A DNA stretch of 48,291 nucleotides from Alcaligenaceae bacterium (GTDB taxonomy: Bacteria > Pseudomonadota > Gammaproteobacteria > Burkholderiales > Burkholderiaceae_B). Positions 25,362 through 35,325 of the stretch are shown piece by piece (the stretch's first letter is position 1; each line of letters opens with the position of its first letter). Made by a program: the position numbers and the translations under genes. The stretch is taken from assembly GCA_947378965.1 (NCBI GenBank), contig CANCMG010000023.1, positions 1-48,291 of the forward strand, in the 5' to 3' direction. The notes beneath the pieces are model-generated. The model was not told where the DNA came from, did no database searches, and saw only the letters and a list, made by a program, of their open reading frames with translations.

Positions 25362-26777
25362 ATGCAACTCATCCCCGTGATTTTATCTGGCGGTGCTGGC
25401 ACAAGACTATGGCCGGTTTCACGCGAGCAGCACCCCAAGCCCTTTATCCGCTTAGCTGATGGCCAAAGCCTGTTGCAAAAGTCGTTTTTGCGCGCAAAAG
25501 GTTTACCAGATGTGGTTGAGGTACTGACTGTTACCAACCGTGATCTGTTTTTTAAAACCGCAGACGAGTACCGTGAGACGGGTGACATCCCCATGTCGCT
25601 GGGCTTTATTCTTGAGTCTGAAGGCCGCAACACGACACCGGCAATTGCTGCAGCCGCGATTACCATCCATCAAACCTATGGCTCTAAAGCCGTGATGTTG
25701 TTTTTAACGGCCGACCACCTTATCGCTGATGTGCCAGCTTTTACCGAGGCTGTGCAAACAGCCGTGAAGCTGGCTGAAACGGGCAAAGTCACGACGTTCG
25801 GCATTCAACCCGAAGGCCCCGAAACCGGCTACGGCTACATCGAATCCGAAGGCCACACGGTTAAACGCTTTGTCGAAAAGCCAGATCTCAAAACAGCAAA
25901 AGAATATGTCGCCAGCGGTAAATACCTCTGGAACTCGGGCATGTTTTGCATGACCACCGAAACCGCCATGACCGAGCTTAAGCGTTACGCGCCTGCGGTG
26001 TTAGACGCGGTTGAAAAAAGCCTGCAGGCTTCGCGTCGCGTAGAAGGTGTGGGCCATTATCAGATTGAGCTGGATGCTGCGACATTTAAAAAGGCTGACA
26101 GCATTTCGATTGATTACGCCTTAATGGAAAAGACCACGCATGCGGCAATCGTCGCCTGCGACATCGGCTGGAGCGATATCGGATCGTGGAACGCCTTGGG
26201 TGACTTGATCCCCAAAGATGCCAACGGCAATAGCCTTGAAGGCGAAACCTATTTGCACGACGTCAGTCACACTTTTATTCAAACCTCAGGCCGCTTAATC
26301 GCTGCGGTGGGCGTTGATAATCTGATCATTATCGATACGCCTGACGCTTTACTAGTAGCGCATAAAGAGCGCTCGCAAGACGTGAAACAAATCGCCGGTC
26401 AACTTAAGAAGCTTGGCCACGAGGCCTATAAGCTACACCGCACGGTGCACCGCCCTTGGGGCACGTATACCGTGCTTGAAGAAGGCGCAAGCTTCAAAAT
26501 GAAGCGCATCGTGGTCAAGCCTGGTGCGTCACTGTCGTTGCAAATGCATCATCACCGCAGCGAACACTGGATTGTGGTCGATGGTATGGCCAAGGTCGTG
26601 AATGGTGAACAAAACCTCTTGATCGCGACCAACGAATCCACCTTCATTCCGGCAGGTCATAAGCATCGCCTAGAAAACCCCGGCAAAATTGATCTGGTCT
26701 TGATCGAAGTACAAAGCGGTAATTATTTGGGCGAAGACGATATTGTGCGCTTTGAAGATCACTACGGCCGCGAGTGA
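25362..26777 (+). CDS. manC: Mannose-1-phosphate guanylyltransferase / mannose-6-phosphate isomerase
   Basis: Bifunctional ManC/AlgA/CpsB-type enzyme of 471 residues that supplies GDP-mannose. Start ATG 25362, with AGGA upstream, gives MQLIPVILSGGAGTRLWPVS, the nucleotidyltransferase signature. KRFVEKPDL and YLWNSGMF follow in the middle. The C-terminal cupin isomerase domain shows HRPWGTYTVLEEG, then LQMHHHRSEHW near 394 with metal-binding histidines. It lies at the right edge of the variable block, followed by the lipid-synthesis genes, as in Burkholderia wcb loci. Its product probably feeds the epimerase or glycosyltransferases of this capsule. Confidence 0.95.
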   Translation: MQLIPVILSGGAGTRLWPVSREQHPKPFIRLADGQSLLQKSFLRAKGLPDVVEVLTVTNRDLFFKTADEYRETGDIPMSLGFILESEGRNTTPAIAAAAITIHQTYGSKAVMLFLTADHLIADVPAFTEAVQTAVKLAETGKVTTFGIQPEGPETGYGYIESEGHTVKRFVEKPDLKTAKEYVASGKYLWNSGMFCMTTETAMTELKRYAPAVLDAVEKSLQASRRVEGVGHYQIELDAATFKKADSISIDYALMEKTTHAAIVACDIGWSDIGSWNALGDLIPKDANGNSLEGETYLHDVSHTFIQTSGRLIAAVGVDNLIIIDTPDALLVAHKERSQDVKQIAGQLKKLGHEAYKLHRTVHRPWGTYTVLEEGASFKMKRIVVKPGASLSLQMHHHRSEHWIVVDGMAKVVNGEQNLLIATNESTFIPAGHKHRLENPGKIDLVLIEVQSGNYLGEDDIVRFEDHYGRE

Positions 26778-26855
26778 GGCTGATATACGGCTTTACTTAA
26801 AAATTGGGTGATATAGCCGAGGGTTCTTTGCCAAAGCTTGCGCTCATATTGCGAT

Positions 26856-26986
26856 TGCCTGCTGTCGCCAATGTGAAACTGGTTTGCGTGTACTTCAAAC
26901 TGTTTCGCCAATTCCGCGACGGTCTTATCACTTCGCAGCGCAGCTAACCCTATCCCGGCCTTGAAATCGGCCGTTTCATTTCTTCT
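26856..26986 (-). pseudogene. IS3-family OrfA (HTH transposase) remnant
   Basis: Read leftward from 26986 the frame gives RRNETADFKAGIGLAALRSD, then KTVAELAKQFEVHANQ, which is the start of IS3-type OrfA proteins (RRxFTxEFKxxVALEALRGDKTxxELAxxxxVHPNQ). The match fades after VHANQ. No inverted repeats or OrfB remain. The relic ends 15 bp before the start of the polyketide synthase gene. Confidence 0.72.
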
Positions 26987-27000
26987 GAGGCAACTCGTGA

Positions 27001-30000
27001 TTGCCTTTGAACAGTGACCCTTTCCTAGAAAACCCCTTGCCTAAATCCGTCGCCATCCTAGGTTCTTCTTACCTCTTGCCCTCTACACCTGCGGGCCAAT
27101 TTGGGCGGTATTTGCTCGAGGGTAAGAATCTAATTTCTACCGTACAACAAGACCGCTGGTCACAAGCAGGTTTTGTTCACCCTCAAAAATCTCATCCCGG
27201 TACCGCCTACACCTTTAGCTCTGGCTCGGTCGGCGATGTCAGTCAGTTTGATGCCGCATTTTTTGGGATTTCGCCCAGAGAAGCCGCACAAATTGATCCC
27301 CAGCAAAGAGTGTTGCTAGAGCTTAGTTGGCAGGCCTTTGAAGATGCGGGGCTTAAGCCTTCGTCGATGCGTGGCAGTGCCTGTGGTGTGTATATAGGTA
27401 TAGCGAGTGCTGATTATTCATATCGGCTCGCTGAAGATTTGGCCTCGATCGACTCTGCAGTAGCAACGGGCAATACGGCGAGTATCGCTGCCAACCGTCT
27501 GTCGTACTTCTTTGATTTACGTGGCCCGAGCATGGCGATTGATACGGCCTGCTCGTCGTCTTTAGTGGCGTTTCATCAGGCGTGTCAGGCGATTCGGGCG
27601 GGCGAAATCACGCATGCGCTGACGGGCGGGATTAGTCTGCATTTGCATCCCTATGGCTTTATCATTTTCTCAAAGGCCAGCATGTTGTCGCCCATTGGCA
27701 ACTGCAACGTCTTTGACGAAGCGGGTGAGGGTTATGTAAGGTCTGAAGGTGGTGGGATCTTTGTGCTCAAGGATTACGATTTGGCCGTGGCAGACGGCGA
27801 TCGGATCCTGGCTGTGGTTGCCCAGACTGCTGTCAATACAGATGGTAAAAAAGCTGGCCTAACGATACCCAAGCCTGAAGCGCAGGCTGAATTACTTTCG
27901 TCAGCCTACGCGTCAGCGGGCATCACGCCCGACGAGATTTCTTATATTGAAGCGCATGGCACAGGGACTGCAGTTGGGGATCCGATTGAGACGCTAGCGC
28001 TTGGGATCTCGCTAGGGCAACAACGCCCTGCAGCTCAGCCACTGCCAATTGGTTCAGTCAAAAGTAATCTGGGGCACTTAGAAGCAGCCTCGGGTGTCGC
28101 GGGGTTGGCCAAGGCGCTGTTTGTGATTGAGCAGCGCAAAATCCCGCCAACTATTGGTATCACTACACTCAACCCTCGTATTGATTTCAAAGGTTTAAAC
28201 CTAGAGGTAGTGACACAGACGCGCCTGCTGCCTGACGATAAACCTGTAGTGGTGGGTGTGAACTCATTTGGCTTTGGTGGCGCCAATGCACATGTGATTT
28301 TACGCAGCCCTAAGGTGATGCAAGATATTGAGCGGCGCAAGGTACAGCAGGTCACGCAAAATGGTGTGCGACATGATCTGTCGCATTCTGAAAAAAATGT
28401 AGCTTCGGCGTTTTTGCAAAATAATGCAGCGTGCGAAGACTTAGCGCAAGATGTTGCAAATGCTAAAACATACATCCCCTTTTTGCTCTCAGCTGCAACG
28501 CCTTTGGCCCTGCAGGCTGCAGCTGCACAGCTTTCGCTAGCGCTCACTGAACACGTAAAAAATGGCGTAGTCGAGCCTGATTATTTGTACGAAGCGGCCT
28601 ATCAATTGGCGTTTCGGCGCGAGGCGTTTGAACATCGCGCGGTGGTGTTTGCCTCTATTGCGACGCCTACTAATTACGTTGATGTCGCTGCTCACAGTCA
28701 CTTTGAGCACAGTCTCGTTCAGCACAGTCTCGCTGTTCACAGTCTCGCTGATCACAATCTCGCTAATCACAATATTGAAGCCCTGAGCCAGCAACTTACG
28801 TCCTATGCAGCAGGCGTAGATAACCTTGGGGTAATTGACGGTATCAGCCTGGTGCCCAGCATCATGGCTCACGGCTCGGCTGTTTACGCGCAAGGCCCTG
28901 CTTTCTTTTACTCGGGTAATGGCGCGCAGTGGCTTGGCATGGGTCGCAAGTTGCTCGCCGTTCCCATATTTAAACAAGCGCTTGAAGATATCGATCAAAC
29001 CTTTGTGGGGCTGGCTGGGTTTTCAATTACAGAGCAGTTGCAGGGCTTATTGCCCGAACTCAGTTACGAAAATACCGACATCGCACAGCCTGCTTTGTTT
29101 GCGCTACAGGTTGGTGTCACCAAGCTGCTGGCTGCGATGGGTGTCAGGCCGCAAGCAGTCGCCGGGCATAGCGTTGGTGAGGTTGCTGCAGCTTGGGCCG
29201 CAGGCATACTCGATTTGAAGTCTACCGTTCAAGTGATTTACCACCGCAGTCGTTTACAGCAAACAACCAAAGGGCGTGGCAACATGACTGCCGTTGCCGT
29301 GGGCGTAGATACCGCGACGCGCTGGCTTGCCGAAGAAGGTTTGTCGGCTACTGTCTTTATCGCCGGCGTTAACAGCTTTTGCGGCGTCACGCTTGCCGGC
29401 ACGGCTAAAGCCCTGACTGCTTTTGAAGCACGCCTCACGCAAGAACGGGTCGGCTTCAAAAGGCTTGAGCTAGATTACGCCTTTCATAGCCCGGTCATGG
29501 ACGGCATCCAAAGTGAACTTGAACAAGCCCTAAGTCACCTGGCCCCAACCGCAGGCGCAATCCCTTTTTACTCTGCAGTAACGGGCGCTTTACTTGATGG
29601 CACTGCCCTCACCGCGGATTACTGGTGGCAAAACATCCGGCAGCCTGTGCTGTTTGAACGTGCGGCACAGCAAGTGTTACGGGCAGGGCATGAAGTTTTA
29701 GTTGAGATCGGACCACACCCTGTACTGAGGGGCTATTTGAACGATTGCGTTAAGCAGCAAGAACAGCACGCCAAGCAATCACAACAAACTAACGCCACAA
29801 CTCGATCAGCCCTTGTATTACCGTCGCTGAGTCGTCAACAGGATGACAGCGAAGCTGTGCAGGCGATCGCTGCGCGCACGTGGATCGCGGGTGCTGAGCT
29901 TGATCTGTCGGTGTTGTTTCCGGTGGTGGGTCACCCAATCGCGCTACCGTCATACCCTTGGCAAAAAGAGCGTCACTGGCATAGCGTAAGTGCAGAGTCA

Positions 30001-33000
30001 CCCAATACCTTAAATCGGGTCTTTGAGCATCCGTTACTGGGCTATCGCTTGCCGCAGCACGAGCTGCTTTGGGAAAACCAGCTTGACCTTTACCGCCAAC
30101 CTTTTTTGGCTGACCACGTGGTGGGCGAGGCGGTGGTGTTTCCGGGTACGGGCTATGTTGAACTTGCTTTGGCTGCGGCACACGCGTGGCACGCTGAGGG
30201 CGTCAAGCAACTTGAAGATTTAGAGATTTTGTCGCCCATCACGTTTAACTCTAGTCACGGCAAGGTGCTGCGCGTGGGGATCGATGCTGCCGACGGCCGA
30301 GTCACGATTCAAACACGCGACTTGCTAAGCGCGCAGGGCTGGACGTTAAATGCGCGGGCCCGAATTATTTTAGAAGCGCGGTTTCCGTTGCTGGTCAAAG
30401 AGAGCAGACTAGTGGTAGAAAACGACTTACAGCTTCAGTCACTAAAGCAGTTAGCGCTGCGTAGCCCAGATTTTGACGCAGCTTCGCATCTGCGACTGAC
30501 GCGCCAGGTAGGCTTGCAATACGGCAAGGCGTTTCAGGCGCTTAAGCACGGTTGGTTAGGTAAAACTTCAACGGCAAGCGGCGCTGACACTGAGTGCGCC
30601 ACGGCGCTTTTTGAGATCCCTGAATCTCTGCTTGACTCACTTGAGCGTTTTAAGCTGCACCCTGCTCTGCTTGACTGTTCGTTGCAACTGATTATTCAGT
30701 TGCTGCGCGATAAGGTTGATTTAAGTGAGGGGATTGCTTTTGTACCCATTCAGGTCAGGCGAATCTCATTACAGCCAGGGTTAGGCGCCCCGCATCATGT
30801 CACCGCCCACTTACTGCGCAAACTGACGCACTCGCTTCTGGCAGAATTTACAGTATTCGATGCTGAAGGTCGTGCGATCGCGCGGCTTGAAGGGGCGCGC
30901 TTTAGGCGCGTACGCCTGCAAAAGGCTGCGGTGAGCGGTATCGCAAGCGGTCATGATCTTACGACTGGCACCGCACGCGGCTCACCTCTTGTAAACACAA
31001 GCGCAATCCAACATATTCACACGCGCTATATCCCCCTGCCCTTGCAACCGGGCATGCACCCTTCTGTCGTCAGTTATCAACTGATGCTCGAGGCTGCCAA
31101 TGCTGCGGCACGTCGCAACGTGCTCGATCGCAATTACCGCACATATGTGGACGAGCTTGATCCCCTACTTGATACGCTGTGCAACACCTTTGCGGTTGAA
31201 GCCTTAGCCAAATTAGGCTTCAACGAAATCATCGATCACAACAATACCCTTCTGCAAAATTTAATTCAGCAATCACCAGACACTGCCCCACTGCTGCAAC
31301 ACCTGCTTCACCTGGCGGTTGAAGAAGGCAGGCTCATTGAAGATGCTGAAGGCGTAAGATTCTTTCAAACTGAACTCGATCCGCAGGGTCAGTCAAACGC
31401 CGATAAGATTGACGCCTTAAATATCTGGAATACGCTGCTGGCAGACTACCCAGACTATTTTGCTGTCGTGCATACGGTCGGCAAAGTTGGTCAGCATTTG
31501 TCTCGGCTTGTCAGGGGTGAACAATCGCTGACTCAGGTGCTAGGGGCAGCAAACGGTGTCGCTGCGCTCACAGACGAATTAGTGGGTCATGCGGTCAAAG
31601 CCAGGCTGCTTGAAGCGGTAAAAGGGGTGCTCAACGCGGCACGTCAACAGCTTACGCCTGCGGGCCGTCTTGGCTTTCTTGAGGTTGCGGCGATAAAACC
31701 TGCACTCGCCTGCGAACTCGATTTGCACGAAGACATCAACCAAAGTGAGGTAATTTTTGCCTGCCCTGAACTGTCAGAGCTTGCCACAAGGCATCAGCTC
31801 GTTGAGGATTTTCCCAGGTTACGTTTGGCTGGCTTTGCCGAACGAGCCGAGGGTGCTGAAGCAGCTTCTCAACAAGCCTCTGGGACAGAGTATCGCGTTG
31901 ATCTGGCGATTGTCTGGCTGCAGTTCGACACCGCAGCGCTGAATACTCTGGCACTCGATTATGCCCTCAGGCACTTAAAGCCTGGTGGCACTTTACTCGT
32001 GGCGGGGCAGCACCGCACGCGTTGGTTAGACTTTACCTTTGGTGGTCGGGCTGACTGGTGGCTAGTGAACGCCGACCAAAAAACAATCTCGATGCAGCGT
32101 GACCGCTCGCTCTGGGAGTCACGCTTGGCAAGCCTTGGGCTTGAACATATTCAGCATATAGACACCACCCAAGAGGCAGCAGACGGCGCATTTTTGTTAG
32201 TTGCACACCACCCGCTTTCGGCAACCACTCAAGCCCACCGACACGAGTTGCCGCGTAGCTGGTTACTGGTTGCTGACGACGCGGCTTTACACCAACCACT
32301 GCGTGATGCGCTCTGCGCGGGCTTGCAAGGCCAGGGCGATATTGTGTCGGTCTGTATTCAAACCGAAACGTCTGACGAAATTGACTACATCGCCGAGCAC
32401 TTGAACGCCATGCATGCTGACTTCGGTGAACTCGACGGGATCATTCATCTGAAGGGCCTTGGGGCCGCCTACCAAGCCAGCACACCCGCAAGTGGGGTTA
32501 GCCGCTCTATCAGCGCTGCAAATTTGCTTAAAGCTTGCCAACGCACGAACACGCGTGCACCTGTATGGTTTATCACTCAAGGGGCGCATACTGAAAGCAC
32601 CTGTGGCTCGCAAGTTCAACGCCAAGCCTTTGGTCAAGTCACAGACTCTGCACAAAAAAACGCTGAACGCCTCGCAGACATCACACTAAGCGCTGACGTC
32701 ATGCTAAGTGGTTTTATCCGTACGCTAGGTAATGAAGTCACCACAAACCGCGTGCAACAGCTTGATTTAAACGCCACCGACATTGATCAAGATTTAGTTG
32801 AAGCCTTAATCAACGAACTCGCGCTTGGCAGTGACGAAACCGAAGTCGTCTTAACCAAAGAACACGGCCGCTTTGTACCGCGCCTGACACTTGGTCACCC
32901 CCAGGTATTGTCTGACGGCCTTGAAGTGGACGCTCAAGACCAGACGCTACAGCTTAACTTTAGCCAACCGGGTCAACTGCGTAATCTGCAATGGCAATGG

Positions 33001-35325
33001 GTGAAGCGGCCGACGTTGGGTGCCGACGAGGTTGAAATCAAAGTCGAGGCCACTGGCCTGAATTTTAGGGATGTGATGTATGCCTTGGGATTGCTGTCTG
33101 ATGAAGCGATCGAAAATGGCTTTGCCGGGGCAACCATCGGCCTAGAGTGCTCAGGAGAAATTCTTCACGTAGGCAAAAACGTGACCCAATTTGCGGTGGG
33201 CGACCGTGTGGTGGGGTTTGGCCCCGCTTGTTTTGCCGAACACGTGGTCACAAAAGCCGCAGCGATTTCTCATATCCCACGCGCGCTGTCTTCAGAGGCT
33301 GCGGCGACTATTCCCAGTACCTTTTTAACCAGTTATTACGCGTTGGTGCATTTAGGGCGGCTCGAGCCCGGTGAAAAAATCCTGATTCATGGTGGCGCCG
33401 GTGGTGTGGGCCTTGCTGCAATTCAAATCGCACGTTGCTGCGGTGCCGAGATTTTTGCCACCGCCGGCTCAGACGAAAAACGCGAACTGTTGCGCATGAT
33501 GGGGGTAGATCATGTGTTGGATTCGCGCTCGTTGGGTTTTGCCGAAGACATTATGACCCTCACAAATGGGGTCGGCATCGACATGGTGTTGAATTCGCTG
33601 GCCGGTGAGGCGATCAACCGTAATCTCAGCATTCTTAAACCTTTTGGCCGTTTCTTAGAGCTAGGCAAACGTGACTTTTATGACAACACGCGCATCGGCT
33701 TACGCCCCTTCAGAAACAACATCACCTACTTTGGCATCGATGCCGATCAGTTGATGAATGAGCGACCCGAGTTGACGGCTAAGTTGTTTGGTGAGGTGAT
33801 GGACTTGTTTGAAAAAGGGGTGTTACACGCCCTGCCCTACACACGTTTTGAGGCAAGAGAGGTCGTTGAGGCGTTTCGTTTTATGCAGCAATCTCAACAA
33901 ATTGGCAAAATTGTTGTGACCTATCGCAATGGGATCCCAGCCGGTCACGCGCGAGTTGCTGAACTGACTCAACCGCGACTCAACGAGACACCTGAGTGTG
34001 CATCCGCAAGACTCGCAGCAGCGGCTCTGCAAACGCCTACGCTTCAAGCAACAAGCTTCAAGCTTGATCCGCAGGCGATCTATTTAGTCACCGGTGGGCT
34101 GGGTGGTTTTGGTTTAAGAAGCGCACTTTGGCTGGCAGAGAAAGGTGCGCGACAGCTACTTTTGCTGGGTCGTCGCGGGCCAGACACGGCCGAAGCACGC
34201 GAGGGCCTTGAAACGCTAGCCAAGCTGGGGGTCACAGTCTGCGCCCATGCGTGCGACATTACCGATGAAGCGGCGCTGTCTGCGGTTCTTGGGCCAAGCT
34301 TGCCTCAGTTAAAAGGGGTGATCCATGCTGCCGCAGTCATCGAAGACAGCCTGATCGAGAATCTATCGCCCGAGCAATTTGCACGCGTCCTGAGCCCAAA
34401 GCTCACGGGCGCGCTGAACTTGCATCGTCTCACGCAACAGCAACCACTCGACTTTTTTGTGCTGTATTCCTCAGCCACCACTCTTTTTGGTAACCCGGGC
34501 CAGGCGGCCTATATCGCTGTCAACTGCGGTCTTGAAGCACTGGCGCTGCAGCGACGCGCTCAGGGGCTTACGGCCACTTGTATGCTGTGGGGTGCGCTGG
34601 ATGATACGGGTTTTCTGGCGCGTCACAAGCAAGTTAAAGAGGCGCTGCAGCACCGCATGGGTGGGCGGGCGCTATCGTCTGCTCAGGCGCTTGAGCGACT
34701 TGAACAAGCTCTGAGTCATAACCACAATCACGAAGGCGTTCTAGAGCTAGATTTTTCGGCGTTAGCCAAGTTTTTGCCAACGGCACAAACACCCAGGTTC
34801 AGTGAGCTGGCGCGGCTTGGTACCCAGCGCGAGCAAAACGAGCAAAAAACTGACGATATCCCGCGACTGCTTCAAGAGCTTGATGATACAGCGCTCGCAG
34901 TTGTCTTCATGGCGATGGTAAAGCAAGAGCTATCTCAGATTTTGCGCCTCGCACCCGACAAAATTCAGACGACTCAATCAATCTATGACATAGGGCTGGA
35001 TTCGTTGATGGGTGTCGAACTCGTCGTGGCACTTGAAGCGCGCTTTGGGGTGCGTCTGTCTGTGATGGCGATCTCTGAACACCCCACGATTGAGAAACTG
35101 ACGCAACGTTTGCTTGGCACCTTGCGCGCCCAGGCAAACCAGCCTGAACCGACTGACCAAGCGCTTGCGCCTGGTTCTTTAAGCACTGCCAAGGCAAACA
35201 GCTACGCAGCCCAGGTGGCTGACTTAGTCAAGATACATGGTTCTGACTCAAGCGAGCAAGAGATTGCCGCACTGGCAGAAAGTCTTGGCGCGCAAACGCA
35301 TCAAGCCGGAAGATTTTTACAATGA
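27001..35325 (+). CDS. wcbR: FAS-like type I polyketide synthase for capsule lipid (RkpA/WcbR-like)
   Basis: 2774-residue iterative, fully reducing synthase. Domains: KS 1-430 (C184 in DTACSSS, H319 in EAHGTGT, H359 in KSNLGHLE); AT about 630-930 (S724 in GHSVGE); DH about 1005-1310 (H1039 in DHVVGEAVVFPG, D1225 in HPALLDC); a methyltransferase-like region about 1340-1720 whose SAM loop is lost (LGFLEVAAIKPAL near 1556); ER about 1980-2300 (HGGAGGVGLAAIQ near 2131); KR about 2360-2540 (VTGGLGGFG, Y2504 and N2508 in AAYIAVN); ACP with S2668 in GLDSLMG. There is no thioesterase, so release probably depends on the next gene's enzyme. In-frame TGA at 26998 forces the start to TTG 27001 (GAGG 10 nt upstream). 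Family role: acyl chain for a capsule lipid, as proposed for S. meliloti rkpA and B. pseudomallei wcbR; symbol given by analogy. Confidence 0.92.
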   Translation: MPLNSDPFLENPLPKSVAILGSSYLLPSTPAGQFGRYLLEGKNLISTVQQDRWSQAGFVHPQKSHPGTAYTFSSGSVGDVSQFDAAFFGISPREAAQIDPQQRVLLELSWQAFEDAGLKPSSMRGSACGVYIGIASADYSYRLAEDLASIDSAVATGNTASIAANRLSYFFDLRGPSMAIDTACSSSLVAFHQACQAIRAGEITHALTGGISLHLHPYGFIIFSKASMLSPIGNCNVFDEAGEGYVRSEGGGIFVLKDYDLAVADGDRILAVVAQTAVNTDGKKAGLTIPKPEAQAELLSSAYASAGITPDEISYIEAHGTGTAVGDPIETLALGISLGQQRPAAQPLPIGSVKSNLGHLEAASGVAGLAKALFVIEQRKIPPTIGITTLNPRIDFKGLNLEVVTQTRLLPDDKPVVVGVNSFGFGGANAHVILRSPKVMQDIERRKVQQVTQNGVRHDLSHSEKNVASAFLQNNAACEDLAQDVANAKTYIPFLLSAATPLALQAAAAQLSLALTEHVKNGVVEPDYLYEAAYQLAFRREAFEHRAVVFASIATPTNYVDVAAHSHFEHSLVQHSLAVHSLADHNLANHNIEALSQQLTSYAAGVDNLGVIDGISLVPSIMAHGSAVYAQGPAFFYSGNGAQWLGMGRKLLAVPIFKQALEDIDQTFVGLAGFSITEQLQGLLPELSYENTDIAQPALFALQVGVTKLLAAMGVRPQAVAGHSVGEVAAAWAAGILDLKSTVQVIYHRSRLQQTTKGRGNMTAVAVGVDTATRWLAEEGLSATVFIAGVNSFCGVTLAGTAKALTAFEARLTQERVGFKRLELDYAFHSPVMDGIQSELEQALSHLAPTAGAIPFYSAVTGALLDGTALTADYWWQNIRQPVLFERAAQQVLRAGHEVLVEIGPHPVLRGYLNDCVKQQEQHAKQSQQTNATTRSALVLPSLSRQQDDSEAVQAIAARTWIAGAELDLSVLFPVVGHPIALPSYPWQKERHWHSVSAESPNTLNRVFEHPLLGYRLPQHELLWENQLDLYRQPFLADHVVGEAVVFPGTGYVELALAAAHAWHAEGVKQLEDLEILSPITFNSSHGKVLRVGIDAADGRVTIQTRDLLSAQGWTLNARARIILEARFPLLVKESRLVVENDLQLQSLKQLALRSPDFDAASHLRLTRQVGLQYGKAFQALKHGWLGKTSTASGADTECATALFEIPESLLDSLERFKLHPALLDCSLQLIIQLLRDKVDLSEGIAFVPIQVRRISLQPGLGAPHHVTAHLLRKLTHSLLAEFTVFDAEGRAIARLEGARFRRVRLQKAAVSGIASGHDLTTGTARGSPLVNTSAIQHIHTRYIPLPLQPGMHPSVVSYQLMLEAANAAARRNVLDRNYRTYVDELDPLLDTLCNTFAVEALAKLGFNEIIDHNNTLLQNLIQQSPDTAPLLQHLLHLAVEEGRLIEDAEGVRFFQTELDPQGQSNADKIDALNIWNTLLADYPDYFAVVHTVGKVGQHLSRLVRGEQSLTQVLGAANGVAALTDELVGHAVKARLLEAVKGVLNAARQQLTPAGRLGFLEVAAIKPALACELDLHEDINQSEVIFACPELSELATRHQLVEDFPRLRLAGFAERAEGAEAASQQASGTEYRVDLAIVWLQFDTAALNTLALDYALRHLKPGGTLLVAGQHRTRWLDFTFGGRADWWLVNADQKTISMQRDRSLWESRLASLGLEHIQHIDTTQEAADGAFLLVAHHPLSATTQAHRHELPRSWLLVADDAALHQPLRDALCAGLQGQGDIVSVCIQTETSDEIDYIAEHLNAMHADFGELDGIIHLKGLGAAYQASTPASGVSRSISAANLLKACQRTNTRAPVWFITQGAHTESTCGSQVQRQAFGQVTDSAQKNAERLADITLSADVMLSGFIRTLGNEVTTNRVQQLDLNATDIDQDLVEALINELALGSDETEVVLTKEHGRFVPRLTLGHPQVLSDGLEVDAQDQTLQLNFSQPGQLRNLQWQWVKRPTLGADEVEIKVEATGLNFRDVMYALGLLSDEAIENGFAGATIGLECSGEILHVGKNVTQFAVGDRVVGFGPACFAEHVVTKAAAISHIPRALSSEAAATIPSTFLTSYYALVHLGRLEPGEKILIHGGAGGVGLAAIQIARCCGAEIFATAGSDEKRELLRMMGVDHVLDSRSLGFAEDIMTLTNGVGIDMVLNSLAGEAINRNLSILKPFGRFLELGKRDFYDNTRIGLRPFRNNITYFGIDADQLMNERPELTAKLFGEVMDLFEKGVLHALPYTRFEAREVVEAFRFMQQSQQIGKIVVTYRNGIPAGHARVAELTQPRLNETPECASARLAAAALQTPTLQATSFKLDPQAIYLVTGGLGGFGLRSALWLAEKGARQLLLLGRRGPDTAEAREGLETLAKLGVTVCAHACDITDEAALSAVLGPSLPQLKGVIHAAAVIEDSLIENLSPEQFARVLSPKLTGALNLHRLTQQQPLDFFVLYSSATTLFGNPGQAAYIAVNCGLEALALQRRAQGLTATCMLWGALDDTGFLARHKQVKEALQHRMGGRALSSAQALERLEQALSHNHNHEGVLELDFSALAKFLPTAQTPRFSELARLGTQREQNEQKTDDIPRLLQELDDTALAVVFMAMVKQELSQILRLAPDKIQTTQSIYDIGLDSLMGVELVVALEARFGVRLSVMAISEHPTIEKLTQRLLGTLRAQANQPEPTDQALAPGSLSTAKANSYAAQVADLVKIHGSDSSEQEIAALAESLGAQTHQAGRFLQ
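28693..28782 (+). repeat. 15-bp minisatellite, six units, inside the PKS gene
   Basis: CACAGTCTCGCTGTT-type units start at 28693, 28708, 28723, 28738, 28753 and 28768. In frame they encode the pentads HSHFE, HSLVQ, HSLAV, HSLAD, HNLAN and HNIEA in the KS-AT linker, near residues 565-594. Confidence 0.9.

Noticed and set aside
28035-28998. Antisense frames of 153-170 codons within the synthase
   Set aside because: Shadows of the KS and linker coding sequence; no motifs.
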